5,178 nucleotides of DNA from assembly GCA_027031505.1 (NCBI GenBank), contig JALVQH010000167.1, positions 1-5,178 of the forward strand. The letters are read 5' to 3'. This stretch comes from Campylobacteraceae bacterium (GTDB lineage: Bacteria; Campylobacterota; Campylobacteria; Campylobacterales; Sulfurovaceae). The notes under the pieces are model-generated. The model ran no database searches and was not told where the DNA came from. It worked only from the letters and a program-made list of their open reading frames with translations. Numbering within the stretch: the first letter of the stretch is position 1; each line of letters begins with the position of its first letter. Of the stretch, positions 1 through 5,178 are shown one piece after another. Both the position numbers and the translations under genes were made by a program.

Positions 1-20
1 GCGATCTATCTGCTCAATCG

Positions 21-41
21 CTACCACTCAAAATAGGTTTT
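21..41 (-). repeat. Displaced copy of the rimP 3' end (att-like direct repeat, distal copy)
   Basis: Read on the minus strand, this stretch encodes Lys-Thr-Tyr-Phe-Glu-Trp followed by TAG, the same six residues and stop that end the intact rimP at 1722-1742. It matches 19 of 21 bases; the plus-strand core is CTACCANTCAAAATAGGT. The two differences (27 versus 1728, 39 versus 1740) fall at third codon positions and keep Glu and Lys. Similarity stops right at the stop codon on one side and just after the Lys codon on the other. The frame stays open only back to about 77, with no further RimP similarity. It is therefore a short remnant or attachment-site copy rather than a gene. A chance match of this length ending exactly at a stop codon is unlikely. 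Confidence 0.72.
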
Positions 42-103
42 TCTTGTTTCTACGCTTCGAGACTGTAAAAGAATTTAGTTCCGTCTTCTACAGCAATCGA
101 CCA

Positions 104-161
104 TAAAATTACCAGTCAACACCTTAAAATAAGCTAAAATAAAGGGGGGGGGGAGTAGAAT
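104..161 (+). promoter_or_regulatory. Candidate promoter region of the PEBP lipoprotein gene
   Basis: The 218 bases before the lipoprotein gene hold no gene. Several -10-like hexamers occur: TAAAAT at 104-109, 125-130 and 135-140, and TAGAAT at 156-161. Each differs from TATAAT at one base. No good TTGACA box is seen; the sequence 17 bases upstream of TAGAAT (133-138, GCTAAA) is a poor match. This is common in Campylobacterota, whose main sigma factor relies little on a -35 box. If 156-161 is the -10, the ten-G run lies in the spacer. If 135-140 is the -10, transcription would begin inside the G run. The choice cannot be settled from sequence. Confidence 0.4.
144..153 (+). repeat. Homopolymeric G10 tract upstream of the lipoprotein gene
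   Basis: Ten consecutive G's follow AATAAA, 65 bases before the start codon. Long G/C runs slip during replication, and in Campylobacter and Helicobacter they are known phase-variation switches, usually inside coding regions and sometimes in promoters. This one is outside any gene and sits next to or between candidate promoter hexamers. A length change would alter promoter spacing or the 5' end of the transcript rather than a reading frame. The tract is certain; its role is inferred. Confidence 0.85.
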
Positions 162-206
162 ACTGTGATAGTTTCGTGACAAACGAGCTAAAACTCACTT
201 TAATAT

Positions 207-211
207 GGAGG
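207..211 (+). promoter_or_regulatory. Ribosome binding site of the lipoprotein gene
   Basis: GGAGG lies seven bases before the ATG at 219. This good Shine-Dalgarno match and spacing, with the lipoprotein signal peptide starting right at this ATG, fixes the start. Confidence 0.85.
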
Positions 212-218
212 ATGCAAA

Positions 219-1307
219 ATGAAAAAAGGAATGCTTTTGAGTGCCTTGGCAGCAAGTGTAATGCTGTCAGTAGCTGGGTGCAGCGGGAGTGGTGATGGGG
301 GCGGGAGCAAGTTTACCTTGACTTCGACAAGTTTTAAAGATGGTGCTGCTATACCCAAAAAGTATGCCTATGATGGAGTCCCATCCAATGGAAGCAATAT
401 CAGCCCCCAGTTGGCATGGAAGAATGCGCCTGATGAAACAGATAAATTTCTACTCATCGTGGATGACCCTGATGCGAAACCTATAGCGGGTCATACATGG
501 TTACATTGGCTTGCTGGTATTGATGGAGAAGATACAAGCCTCGACGAAGGCGCATCCAAAACACATGCATTTCTTGTTCAGGGCAAAAACAGCTATGACA
601 AACAAGGATATGGTGGGCCCAATCCACCTGTAGGCAGTGGAACCCATCACTATCGCTTTTGTCTTTACGCCCTGGATAACATAACGCTAAGTGACGCCAT
701 GATTGCAAAAATGAAAACGCAAGAGACGACCAAAACAACCCTCGGAGCGCATATTCTTGAAACAGCTTGCCTTACCGGCACTTATGAGAATCCATCTAGT
801 GGGGGTGCTGGTACTGGTGGTTCAGGTAATGGAGGTGCTGGTACTGGTGGTTCAGGTAATGGGGATGCTGGTACTGGTGGTTCAGGTAATGGTGGTTCAG
901 GTAATGGTGGCTCAGGTAATAATACTACCCCCCAGTCGATTGTAGGAACATGGCATCAAGACTGTCATCATTCTCAAATCAGAGATCTCTCTATGCGTTC
1001 AGATGGAACAGGCACTCTGACAAAGAAAAACTATACGGATACTGTCTGTACTCAGGGAGAGCAGGTGGAAAACCATAATTTCAGCTACACAAAAGGAGGG
1101 GATACCACAGGCAGTCAAGGAGAAAGTGCAACGGAGCTTGATATCAGTTTTGGTTCAGGAAATACCGATAATTTCTATACTATGTATAGATTTATGGACA
1201 ATGGAAACCTCTTGCTGGCAGATAAATCCAATGAGAAGGATGGTTCAACAAGAGAAAAGAGAGAAGACTTTTTTGATCCAAACGATCCTGGCTTTGTACG
1301 CCAGTAG
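219..1307 (+). CDS. Lipoprotein with PEBP (YbhB/YbcL-like) domain, Gly-rich repeat linker and lipocalin-like C-terminal domain
   Basis: A 362-residue envelope lipoprotein. Residues 1-20 form a signal peptide (two Lys, then a hydrophobic stretch) ending in the lipobox VAGC, with Cys21 the expected lipidation site. Ser at +2 would favour outer-membrane sorting by the E. coli rule. Residues 31-190 match the phosphatidylethanolamine-binding protein family: SPQLAW (62-67), DDPDA (82-86), HW (96-97), YGGPNPP (131-137) and HYRF (144-147). The conserved Asp, His and GP segment line the anion/ligand pocket in this family. Residues 195-234 are a low-complexity linker (GGAGTGGSGN three times, GGSGN twice). 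Residues 236-362 begin SIVGTW, like lipocalin-type beta barrels, with Cys249 and Cys277 that could pair; I do not recognise this domain with certainty. Bacterial PEBPs are usually single-domain proteins of about 150-180 residues, so the fusion is unusual. Ligand and role are unknown. The gene stands alone, has its own terminator, and is more A/T-rich than the infB operon. Confidence 0.85.
   Translation: MKKGMLLSALAASVMLSVAGCSGSGDGGGSKFTLTSTSFKDGAAIPKKYAYDGVPSNGSNISPQLAWKNAPDETDKFLLIVDDPDAKPIAGHTWLHWLAGIDGEDTSLDEGASKTHAFLVQGKNSYDKQGYGGPNPPVGSGTHHYRFCLYALDNITLSDAMIAKMKTQETTKTTLGAHILETACLTGTYENPSSGGAGTGGSGNGGAGTGGSGNGDAGTGGSGNGGSGNGGSGNNTTPQSIVGTWHQDCHHSQIRDLSMRSDGTGTLTKKNYTDTVCTQGEQVENHNFSYTKGGDTTGSQGESATELDISFGSGNTDNFYTMYRFMDNGNLLLADKSNEKDGSTREKREDFFDPNDPGFVRQ
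801..920 (+). repeat. In-frame tandem repeat encoding the lipoprotein linker
   Basis: Three 30-base units (801-830, 831-860, 861-890) encode GG/D-AGTGGSGN. Two 15-base units (891-905, 906-920) encode GGSGN and resemble the second half of the longer unit. Units differ at only a few bases, mostly third positions, indicating recent expansion. All unit lengths are multiples of three, so copy-number changes would lengthen or shorten the linker without breaking the frame. Confidence 0.92.
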
Positions 1308-1323
1308 AATATCTTTCTACAAA

Positions 1324-1359
1324 CAGTGTGCAGTCTTTGCCTGCACACTGCTTCCTTTT
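1324..1359 (+). terminator. Intrinsic terminator of the lipoprotein gene
   Basis: A perfect 10-base inverted repeat, CAGTGTGCAG (1324-1333) and CTGCACACTG (1341-1350), encloses a seven-base loop and is followed by a T-rich tail, CTTCCTTTT. It lies 16 bases after the TAG of the lipoprotein gene. The tail is interrupted by C's, so efficiency may be moderate, but stem and position fit a Rho-independent terminator. Confidence 0.82.
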
Positions 1360-1594
1360 GACATCACACACCATCTATTTTTTGATTGTGTGTTGGCACG
1401 GTCATCCTGCGGTGATATTCTCGTTTCCCTCACGTGCCATATTTCCTGAGAGTGTGAATAACTTGGGTAGGGACTTCAGAGTCCCGTATAGCACAGTTGG
1501 GTTAAGTCGTACTATCTTGTGACGGGGCTAAACTCTTATACCTTATAGTTCTTTCTCAGTCTTTGTATGTGGGAATGCGTACCACATGTTACTC
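1360..1594. other. Gene-free, hairpin-rich stretch between terminator and REPIN-like element
   Basis: No open frame here has a convincing start, ribosome binding site or recognisable product. Inverted repeats are frequent: ACACACCATC/GATTGTGTGT (1366-1375/1384-1393, one mismatch, T-rich loop); TGGCACG/CGTGCCA (1394-1400/1433-1439); GGGACT/AGTCCC (1470-1475/1480-1485); and ATGTGG/CCACAT (1567-1572/1582-1587). It could be 3' untranslated sequence, worn repetitive elements or a structured RNA. I cannot assign a function. Confidence 0.6.
1467..1485 (+). repeat. Short GTAG-led hairpin, possible solitary REP
   Basis: GTAG at 1467-1470 overlaps by one base a perfect six-base stem, GGGACT/AGTCCC, with loop TCAG. 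The form (GTAG beside a G/C-rich hairpin) resembles REP units, but the stem sequence differs from the element at 1595-1674. No clear partner arm is present, only a possibly worn GACGGGGCTAAA around 1522-1533. Confidence 0.4.
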
Positions 1595-1674
1595 GTAGGG
1601 TGCGCAATTGCGCACCTTCTGACGGTTGTATTATGAAGAGATTTTGGATTTTGGTGTGCTGTTGCACACCCTAC
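1595..1674. repeat. REPIN/BIME-like pair of inverted GTAG-palindromes
   Basis: The left arm (1595-1616) is GTAG followed by a stem sharing its first G's; GGTGCGCAATTGCGCACC is a perfect 18-base palindrome. The right arm (1653-1674), read on the minus strand, is also GTAG followed by GGTGTGCAACAGCACACC, a seven-base stem with a four-base loop. The arms match at 18 of 22 positions, and a C:G to T:A change is compensated on both sides of the stem. A 36-base spacer separates them. Two REP units in inverted orientation with GTAG at the foot of each hairpin are the hallmark of REPIN/BIME elements mobilised by RAYT (TnpA-REP) proteins of the IS200/IS605 group. No RAYT gene is in the window. The element sits 47 bases downstream of the rimP stop and may also stabilise or end transcripts. 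Confidence 0.75.
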
Positions 1675-1721
1675 ACGACATGACCAAAACGGAGACATTC
1701 GCACTCTGATGTCAAAAATAA

Positions 1722-1742
1722 CTACCATTCAAAATAGGTCTT
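1722..1742 (-). repeat. rimP 3' end, proximal copy of the att-like direct repeat
   Basis: The last seven codons of rimP (KTYFEW plus TAG). It matches 21-41 at 19 of 21 bases, with both differences synonymous. If an element integrated here, this copy would be the one restoring rimP. Confidence 0.7.
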
Positions 1743-2150
1743 GGCTTTGGCAATTTCACCATAGGTGTAGCTCTCTTCACCATGCTTGGTCTCGACGGTG
1801 ACACCTTGGTCATCGGCAGCAATCAGGGTACCGCGGAGGCGGTCCTGTCCGGGGACTTTGAGGCGGACTTTTTCGCCGATAGCCTGCTGGAAATGACGAG
1901 GTTTGGTAAGAGGGCGTTCGATCCCCGGAGAACTGACCTCAAGGAAATATTTTCCGTTCATCGGCGGATGCACATCGAGAAAAGGGGAGAGCTCCCGGGA
2001 GATGTCGGCACACAGATCAAGGGTCACACCTTCGGGATGGGTGATGTAGACACGATAGACGGTTTGATCCGCTTCGGTCGCGGTTTCTGTATCGTAAAAT
2101 TCCGCACCGTTTGCCCGGACAATTCTGGCGATCTGATCTTCAAGACTCAT
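1722..2150 (-). CDS. rimP: Ribosome maturation factor RimP
   Basis: A 142-residue cytoplasmic protein, close to the usual length (about 150 in E. coli). RimP binds the free 30S subunit and helps late assembly around the S12/central-pseudoknot region. The N-terminal alpha/beta domain (about 1-80) ends in the family signature LEVSSPGIERPL (70-81). The C-terminal Sm-like beta domain spans about 83-142 and ends KTYFEW. The ATG at 2148-2150 is supported by CGGAGGAG (2158-2165) seven bases upstream, inside the end of rbfA. It overlaps rbfA by 11 bases, so coupled translation is likely. No strong intrinsic terminator follows on this strand, only the REPIN-like hairpins. The 3' end is duplicated at 21-41, which may mark an integration site. 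Confidence 0.94.
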   Translation of the reverse strand: MSLEDQIARIVRANGAEFYDTETATEADQTVYRVYITHPEGVTLDLCADISRELSPFLDVHPPMNGKYFLEVSSPGIERPLTKPRHFQQAIGEKVRLKVPGQDRLRGTLIAADDQGVTVETKHGEESYTYGEIAKAKTYFEW

Positions 2151-2517
2151 CGGCAGGCTCCTCCGATTTTTTGGCAGCTATCTGTGCAAACAGTTTCTCC
2201 ATCCGATCTATCCGCTCCAGTTGATCGTCAAACTCAAACGTAAAGTTCGGGGCACGGTACCACCCTTCGGTATCCCGGACATACGTACTCAAATGACTGC
2301 TGACCTTCCGCAATTGCTTCAGCGCCTCAGACTGTTCCCGGGCATTCAAGCCTGCAGGATCGAGAAAAACCCGGGCATCATACCGCCCACGAGAACAAAC
2401 GACATCGGTCACGTTCAAGCCATTGATCCTCGTATCATCGAGGGTACCGAAGGCTTCGGGGAGCATCTCCTTGAGCACCGATTCGGTCCGTTTGAGTTTG
2501 ATCTCTTCGGGGCTCAT
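2140..2517 (-). CDS. rbfA: Ribosome-binding factor A (30S maturation)
   Basis: A 125-residue cytoplasmic protein (E. coli about 133). RbfA has a single KH-like domain, binds 30S near the 5' end of 16S rRNA helix 1, and is needed for its final maturation and for cold adaptation. Diagnostic features are the opening IKLKRTESVLKEML, the central DVVCSRGRYDARVFLD (38-53) and the C-terminal WYRAPNFTFEFDD (86-98) followed by an RMEKLF helix, matching the RxAPxLxFxxD family signature. A charged tail (KKSEEPADES) ends it. Its ATG overlaps the infB stop as ATGA, with GGAGGAG about 11 bases upstream inside infB. It shares 11 bases with rimP downstream. Confidence 0.94.
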   Translation of the reverse strand: MSPEEIKLKRTESVLKEMLPEAFGTLDDTRINGLNVTDVVCSRGRYDARVFLDPAGLNAREQSEALKQLRKVSSHLSTYVRDTEGWYRAPNFTFEFDDQLERIDRMEKLFAQIAAKKSEEPADES

Positions 2518-5090
2518 AAGCTCGCCTGCTCCTCCACCTCTTTGAAGGTCTCGATTACATCGCCTACTTTGATGTCGTTGAAGTTTTCAAGCATGATGCC
2601 GCACTCGTAGCCGCTCCGCACCTCTTTGACATCGTCGTTGAAACGCTTGAGAGAGCCGATGCGACTGGTATAGACCACGACCCCGTCACGGATCAGGCGG
2701 GCACCCGCATTGCGCTCGATCACACCGTCGGTAACCATACAGCCGGCGATGGTGCCTACTTTTGCCACCGTAAAGGTCTCGCGCACTTCCGCCTGCCCGG
2801 TGACCTCTTCACTGACCACCGGACTCATCAAGCCGCCAAGCAACGCCTTGACATCATCGAGTAGATCGTAAATGACCGAGTAGGCTTTGATCTCAATGCC
2901 CAATTCTTTGGCTTTGTTTTTGACCGAACCGGTAGGACGGACGTTGAAGCCGACGATGATGGCATTTTCGCTCGCATCCGCCAGCGTCACATCGCTGTCG
3001 GTAATGCCCCCTACCCCGTCATGGATCACTTCGACTTTGACCTCTTCGTTTTTGAGGTCGGCCAGGGCACCCTTGATCGCTTCGAGGGAGCCCTGGACAT
3101 CGGCTTTGACGATGAGGGGAAGCTTCTTGATCTGCCCTTCGGCAATGAGGGATCCGAGCTCATCAATGGAGACTTTGGTCGATTTGGAGAGGTGTTTGGT
3201 ACGTGCCAGTTCTTTGCGCTTGTCGGCAATCTCTCTGGCCGCCTTTTCACTCTCCATACCAATCATCACTTCACCGGCTTCGGGCACATCCTGAAGCCCG
3301 ACGACAGCCGCAGGAGTGCTGGGGCCAATCGATTTGACCCGGCTGCCGTCGTCGAGGATCATGGTGCGCACCCGTCCGTAGGTGGTACCGACGATCACAT
3401 TGTCCCCGACATTGAGCGTTCCGTTTTTGACGATAATATTGGCAACCGGGCCAAAGCCTTTCTCAACCGAGCTCTCAACAACAACAGCCTTGGCCGGGCG
3501 GGTTGGATCGGCTTCAAGCTCCATCATCTCCGCCTGCAAGAGGATTGTCTCAAGCAGGTCGTCGATCCCCATACCGGTGTGGGCCGAGACGGGAATGAAT
3601 TCGTATTCGCCGCCCCAGTCGACCGAGAGGATCCCCATCTCTGCCAGCTGAGATTTGACGTTGTCGGGGTTGGCGGTCTCTTTATCCATTTTGTTGATCG
3701 CGAAGATCATCGGCACATCGGCCGCTCTGGCATGGGAGATCGACTCTTTGGTCTGGGGCATCACGCCGTCGTCGGCCGCTACGACGATGATAGCAATATC
3801 GGTGGCCATCGCACCGCGGGCACGCATCTCGGTAAACGCCGAGTGGCCTGGAGTGTCGACGAAGGTGATCTTCTGTCCGTTCTTCTCCACCTGGTAGGCT
3901 CCTACGTGCTGGGTGATCCCCCCGGCCTCTTTGTCGACCACTTTGGTGGAACGGATCTTGTCAAGCAGGGAGGTTTTTCCGTGGTCGACATGCCCCATGA
4001 TGGTGATAACCGGCGGACGGCTCTCGGACGCTTCATCCTCAACCTCATCATAGGTCGCGACATAATCAAGAGCATCGAGTGGATTGATCGTCTCCACCTC
4101 GACATCGAACTCTTCGGCAAGGATTTCGATCGAGTCCTTGTCGAGAAAATCGTTTTTGGTCACCAGGGTACCCAGGGTAAACAACACTTTGACCACTTCG
4201 CCAACACTCACGCCGACTTTCTCGGCAAACTCGTAGACACGGACGTCTTCAGGGATCTTGACCACGCTGACCTTTTCCTGGGGTTCTTGACGGGTGTACC
4301 GCTTTTTCCTGCCGCCACGGCGGATCGAGCGGCGCTGCTGGGGCTGGAAGCGCCGGGCGCCGGCCGACATATTCCCCTGTTGCTGCTCACGCTTTTTGGC
4401 CTCGGCACGGCGGCGCTCTTCCTGCCGCTTCATCTCTTCGTAAATGTTCTTGTCGGAGAAGTCAAGAAGGACGACCTCCTCCTCTTCGTAAAGTTCGATG
4501 CTCGCTCCGAGGTTACGATCGCCAAGAATCTCCAATTTTTCACCGGTTGTTTTTGCCTCAACGGGACGTTTGGTTTTTTTCTTTTTAAGACTGGGTGCCG
4601 GTGCGTTACCAAGAGAAATGTTCCGTGCAGCTCTTGCGGGTGCCGGTTTGGCTTTTTTGACGATGGTGATCCCTCTGCGCCCAATGGTCTTGCGAACCGG
4701 TTTTGGCTTGACAACTTTCTCTGTTTTGCTTTCAGTTTCTCTTTTTTTATCGTCATTTTCTCCATCGGAAACCGAAACAGATGTTTTTGGAGCCTCCGGC
4801 TGCTGCTCCGGGACACTTGCCTCCCGGATGGCTGTATCATTTCGGGGTACTTTTCCGGGCTCAGGCCTGGGTTTTTTTGTAACCGTTATGCCCGATTTGG
4901 GTTTTGGTTTTCTAAAATCGGATGGCAAAGTGCCGGTCATGACATAGTCCATCAGGATAGCCGCCTGATCGAGATCAATCGAACTGCCGGCAACTTTGAC
5001 ATCAAAGCCGAGTTCTTTGGCTTTGCCAAGCATCTCGTTATTGGACATACCGGCTTCGGCAGCAATCTCCTGAATCTTAATCTTCCCCAT
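2514..5090 (-). CDS. infB: Translation initiation factor IF-2
   Basis: An 858-residue GTPase (E. coli about 890) that brings fMet-tRNA to the 30S subunit and promotes 50S joining. An N-terminal IF2_N helical module (1-55) is followed by a long charged Lys/Arg/Glu-rich linker (about 55-280, including [12 protein letters not shown]) and a second IF2_N module (about 280-335). The G domain has all motifs intact: GHVDHGKT (366-373), GGITQH (390-395), DTPGH (412-416), NKMD (466-469) and SAH (502-504). Beta-barrel domain II, domain III and the C-terminal fMet-tRNA-binding domain fill about 535-858. The ATG at 5088-5090 has AAAGGAG (5101-5107) ten bases upstream. It starts inside the end of the preceding gene (14-base overlap) and ends in a four-base overlap with rbfA. 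Shorter IF2 forms from internal starts are known in E. coli; I see no decisive internal start here. Confidence 0.97.
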   Translation of the reverse strand: MGKIKIQEIAAEAGMSNNEMLGKAKELGFDVKVAGSSIDLDQAAILMDYVMTGTLPSDFRKPKPKSGITVTKKPRPEPGKVPRNDTAIREASVPEQQPEAPKTSVSVSDGENDDKKRETESKTEKVVKPKPVRKTIGRRGITIVKKAKPAPARAARNISLGNAPAPSLKKKKTKRPVEAKTTGEKLEILGDRNLGASIELYEEEEVVLLDFSDKNIYEEMKRQEERRRAEAKKREQQQGNMSAGARRFQPQQRRSIRRGGRKKRYTRQEPQEKVSVVKIPEDVRVYEFAEKVGVSVGEVVKVLFTLGTLVTKNDFLDKDSIEILAEEFDVEVETINPLDALDYVATYDEVEDEASESRPPVITIMGHVDHGKTSLLDKIRSTKVVDKEAGGITQHVGAYQVEKNGQKITFVDTPGHSAFTEMRARGAMATDIAIIVVAADDGVMPQTKESISHARAADVPMIFAINKMDKETANPDNVKSQLAEMGILSVDWGGEYEFIPVSAHTGMGIDDLLETILLQAEMMELEADPTRPAKAVVVESSVEKGFGPVANIIVKNGTLNVGDNVIVGTTYGRVRTMILDDGSRVKSIGPSTPAAVVGLQDVPEAGEVMIGMESEKAAREIADKRKELARTKHLSKSTKVSIDELGSLIAEGQIKKLPLIVKADVQGSLEAIKGALADLKNEEVKVEVIHDGVGGITDSDVTLADASENAIIVGFNVRPTGSVKNKAKELGIEIKAYSVIYDLLDDVKALLGGLMSPVVSEEVTGQAEVRETFTVAKVGTIAGCMVTDGVIERNAGARLIRDGVVVYTSRIGSLKRFNDDVKEVRSGYECGIMLENFNDIKVGDVIETFKEVEEQASL

Positions 5091-5178
5091 CGGTAATCAA
5101 CTCCTTTAATATGGTGCGCAATACGTCACTCTCTACACCCAGACGCCGGGCGATACCTCGTATTCGTTTCCCGTCATG
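5077..5178 (-). CDS. Partial C-terminus of a small basic protein, probably YlxR/DUF448 family
   Basis: The last 33 codons of a gene entering from beyond the window, in frame from the window edge to TAA at 5077-5079. The tail contains GKRIRGIARRLGV, then a helix (LRTILKELI) and an acidic end. It runs 14 bases into infB, and the infB ribosome binding site lies within it. In many bacteria, and in the same order in Campylobacterota, the gene directly before infB encodes a YlxR (DUF448) nucleic-acid-binding protein. The basic, helical tail agrees, but the family's N-terminal signature is outside the window, so the name rests mainly on context. Confidence 0.6.
   Translation of the reverse strand, partial: HDGKRIRGIARRLGVESDVLRTILKELITDGED
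5101..5107 (-). promoter_or_regulatory. Ribosome binding site of infB
   Basis: On the minus strand AAAGGAG lies ten bases before the infB ATG, inside the coding end of the upstream gene. It supports the 5090 start and coupling to the upstream gene. Confidence 0.8.

Larger units (their letters stand above)
21..1742. mobile_element. Putative small element integrated at the 3' end of rimP
   Basis: The segment is bounded by the two copies of the rimP 3' end (21-41 and 1722-1742). Integrases that target the 3' end of a gene typically restore the gene with an element-borne copy and push the old end to the far junction, which is the geometry seen here. The interior is more A/T-rich than the infB operon, is transcribed in the opposite direction and carries one lipoprotein gene plus hairpin-rich non-coding DNA. 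No integrase, transposase or toxin-antitoxin gene is visible inside. It would thus be a decayed element, one moved in trans, or one unit of an array continuing beyond base 1. The boundaries and the mobile nature are inferred from the repeat alone. Confidence 0.4.

Noticed and set aside
1..21. GCGAT/ATCGC inverted repeat as a terminator of the original rimP operon
   Set aside because: The stem is only five bases with an 11-base loop, and any T tract on the minus strand would lie outside the window.
757..945. Plus-strand frame with VLVLVVQVM-type repeats
   Set aside because: It is an out-of-frame reading of the Gly-rich tandem repeat within the lipoprotein gene; its repetitiveness comes from the DNA repeat.
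1394..1410. Sigma-54-like promoter TGGCAC...TGC
   Set aside because: The spacing between the GG and GC elements is two bases too long and TTGC is not matched. TGGCAC is better explained as one arm of an inverted repeat.
1497..1503. GTTGGGT as an integron attC core site (GTTRRRY), suggested by the one-gene cassette layout
   Set aside because: No matching RYYYAAC partner lies upstream within attC range and no attC-type folded arms were found, so an integron cassette is not supported.
1328..1522. Small open frames in the convergent gap (1328-1522 plus, 1543-1728 minus)
   Set aside because: They run across the terminator, the hairpins or the REPIN-like element, lack ribosome binding sites and have no family features.
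1595..1674. CRISPR array or riboswitch in the palindromic region
   Set aside because: There are only two arms, in inverted rather than direct orientation and with one spacer, and no gene follows in a position a riboswitch could control.
1782..2610. Two overlapping plus-strand open frames (1782-2243 and 2221-2610) opposite rimP, rbfA and the infB end
   Set aside because: Both are antisense shadows of well-supported genes with no recognisable product.
3021..5096. Very long plus-strand open frame (691 codons) opposite infB
   Set aside because: It is fully antisense to an intact IF2 with all GTPase motifs. Its product is His/Asp/Phe/Gly-rich with no recognisable domain, and no good ribosome binding site precedes it. 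Long antisense frames are expected opposite genes with this codon usage.

Overview
The window looks like a chromosomal segment of a Campylobacterota (former Epsilonproteobacteria) genome, possibly of the Sulfurovum/Nitratifractor kind. The main clue is gene order. On the minus strand, reading from high to low coordinates, there is the tail of a small basic protein (probably YlxR/DUF448), then infB, rbfA and rimP. Placing rimP last, after rbfA, instead of first next to nusA, is my recollection of the Campylobacterota arrangement. The RbfA sequence also looks like that group. The genus is a guess.

Right part (1722-5178): a tightly packed translation/ribosome-maturation operon. Neighbouring genes overlap by 14, 4 and 11 bases, so translational coupling is likely. 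InfB (IF2) delivers initiator tRNA. RbfA and RimP mature the 30S subunit.

Left part (1-1721): a different kind of DNA. It is more A/T-rich, read in the opposite direction, and holds one gene. That gene (219-1307) encodes a lipoprotein with a PEBP/YbhB-like domain, a Gly/Ser/Asn/Thr linker encoded by tandem DNA repeats, and an unrecognised C-terminal domain beginning with a lipocalin-like GTW motif. A run of ten G's lies upstream, among the candidate promoter elements, and is a plausible phase-variation switch. A strong intrinsic terminator follows the gene.

The convergent gap 1308-1721 has no convincing gene but is rich in hairpins. It includes a paired inverted element (1595-1674) whose two arms both start with GTAG, as in REP/REPIN elements mobilised by RAYT (TnpA-REP) proteins.

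The most notable observation is a 21-base direct repeat with two mismatches. One copy is the exact 3' end of rimP (1722-1742) and the other lies at 21-41. Both copies end exactly at the stop codon, and both differences are synonymous (Lys and Glu codons), so each encodes KTYFEW-stop. This is what site-specific integration into the 3' end of rimP would leave. The 1.7 kb between the copies would then be a small integrated element or the inner part of an array, carrying the lipoprotein gene but no recombinase. This is inference and needs comparison with genomes that lack the insert.
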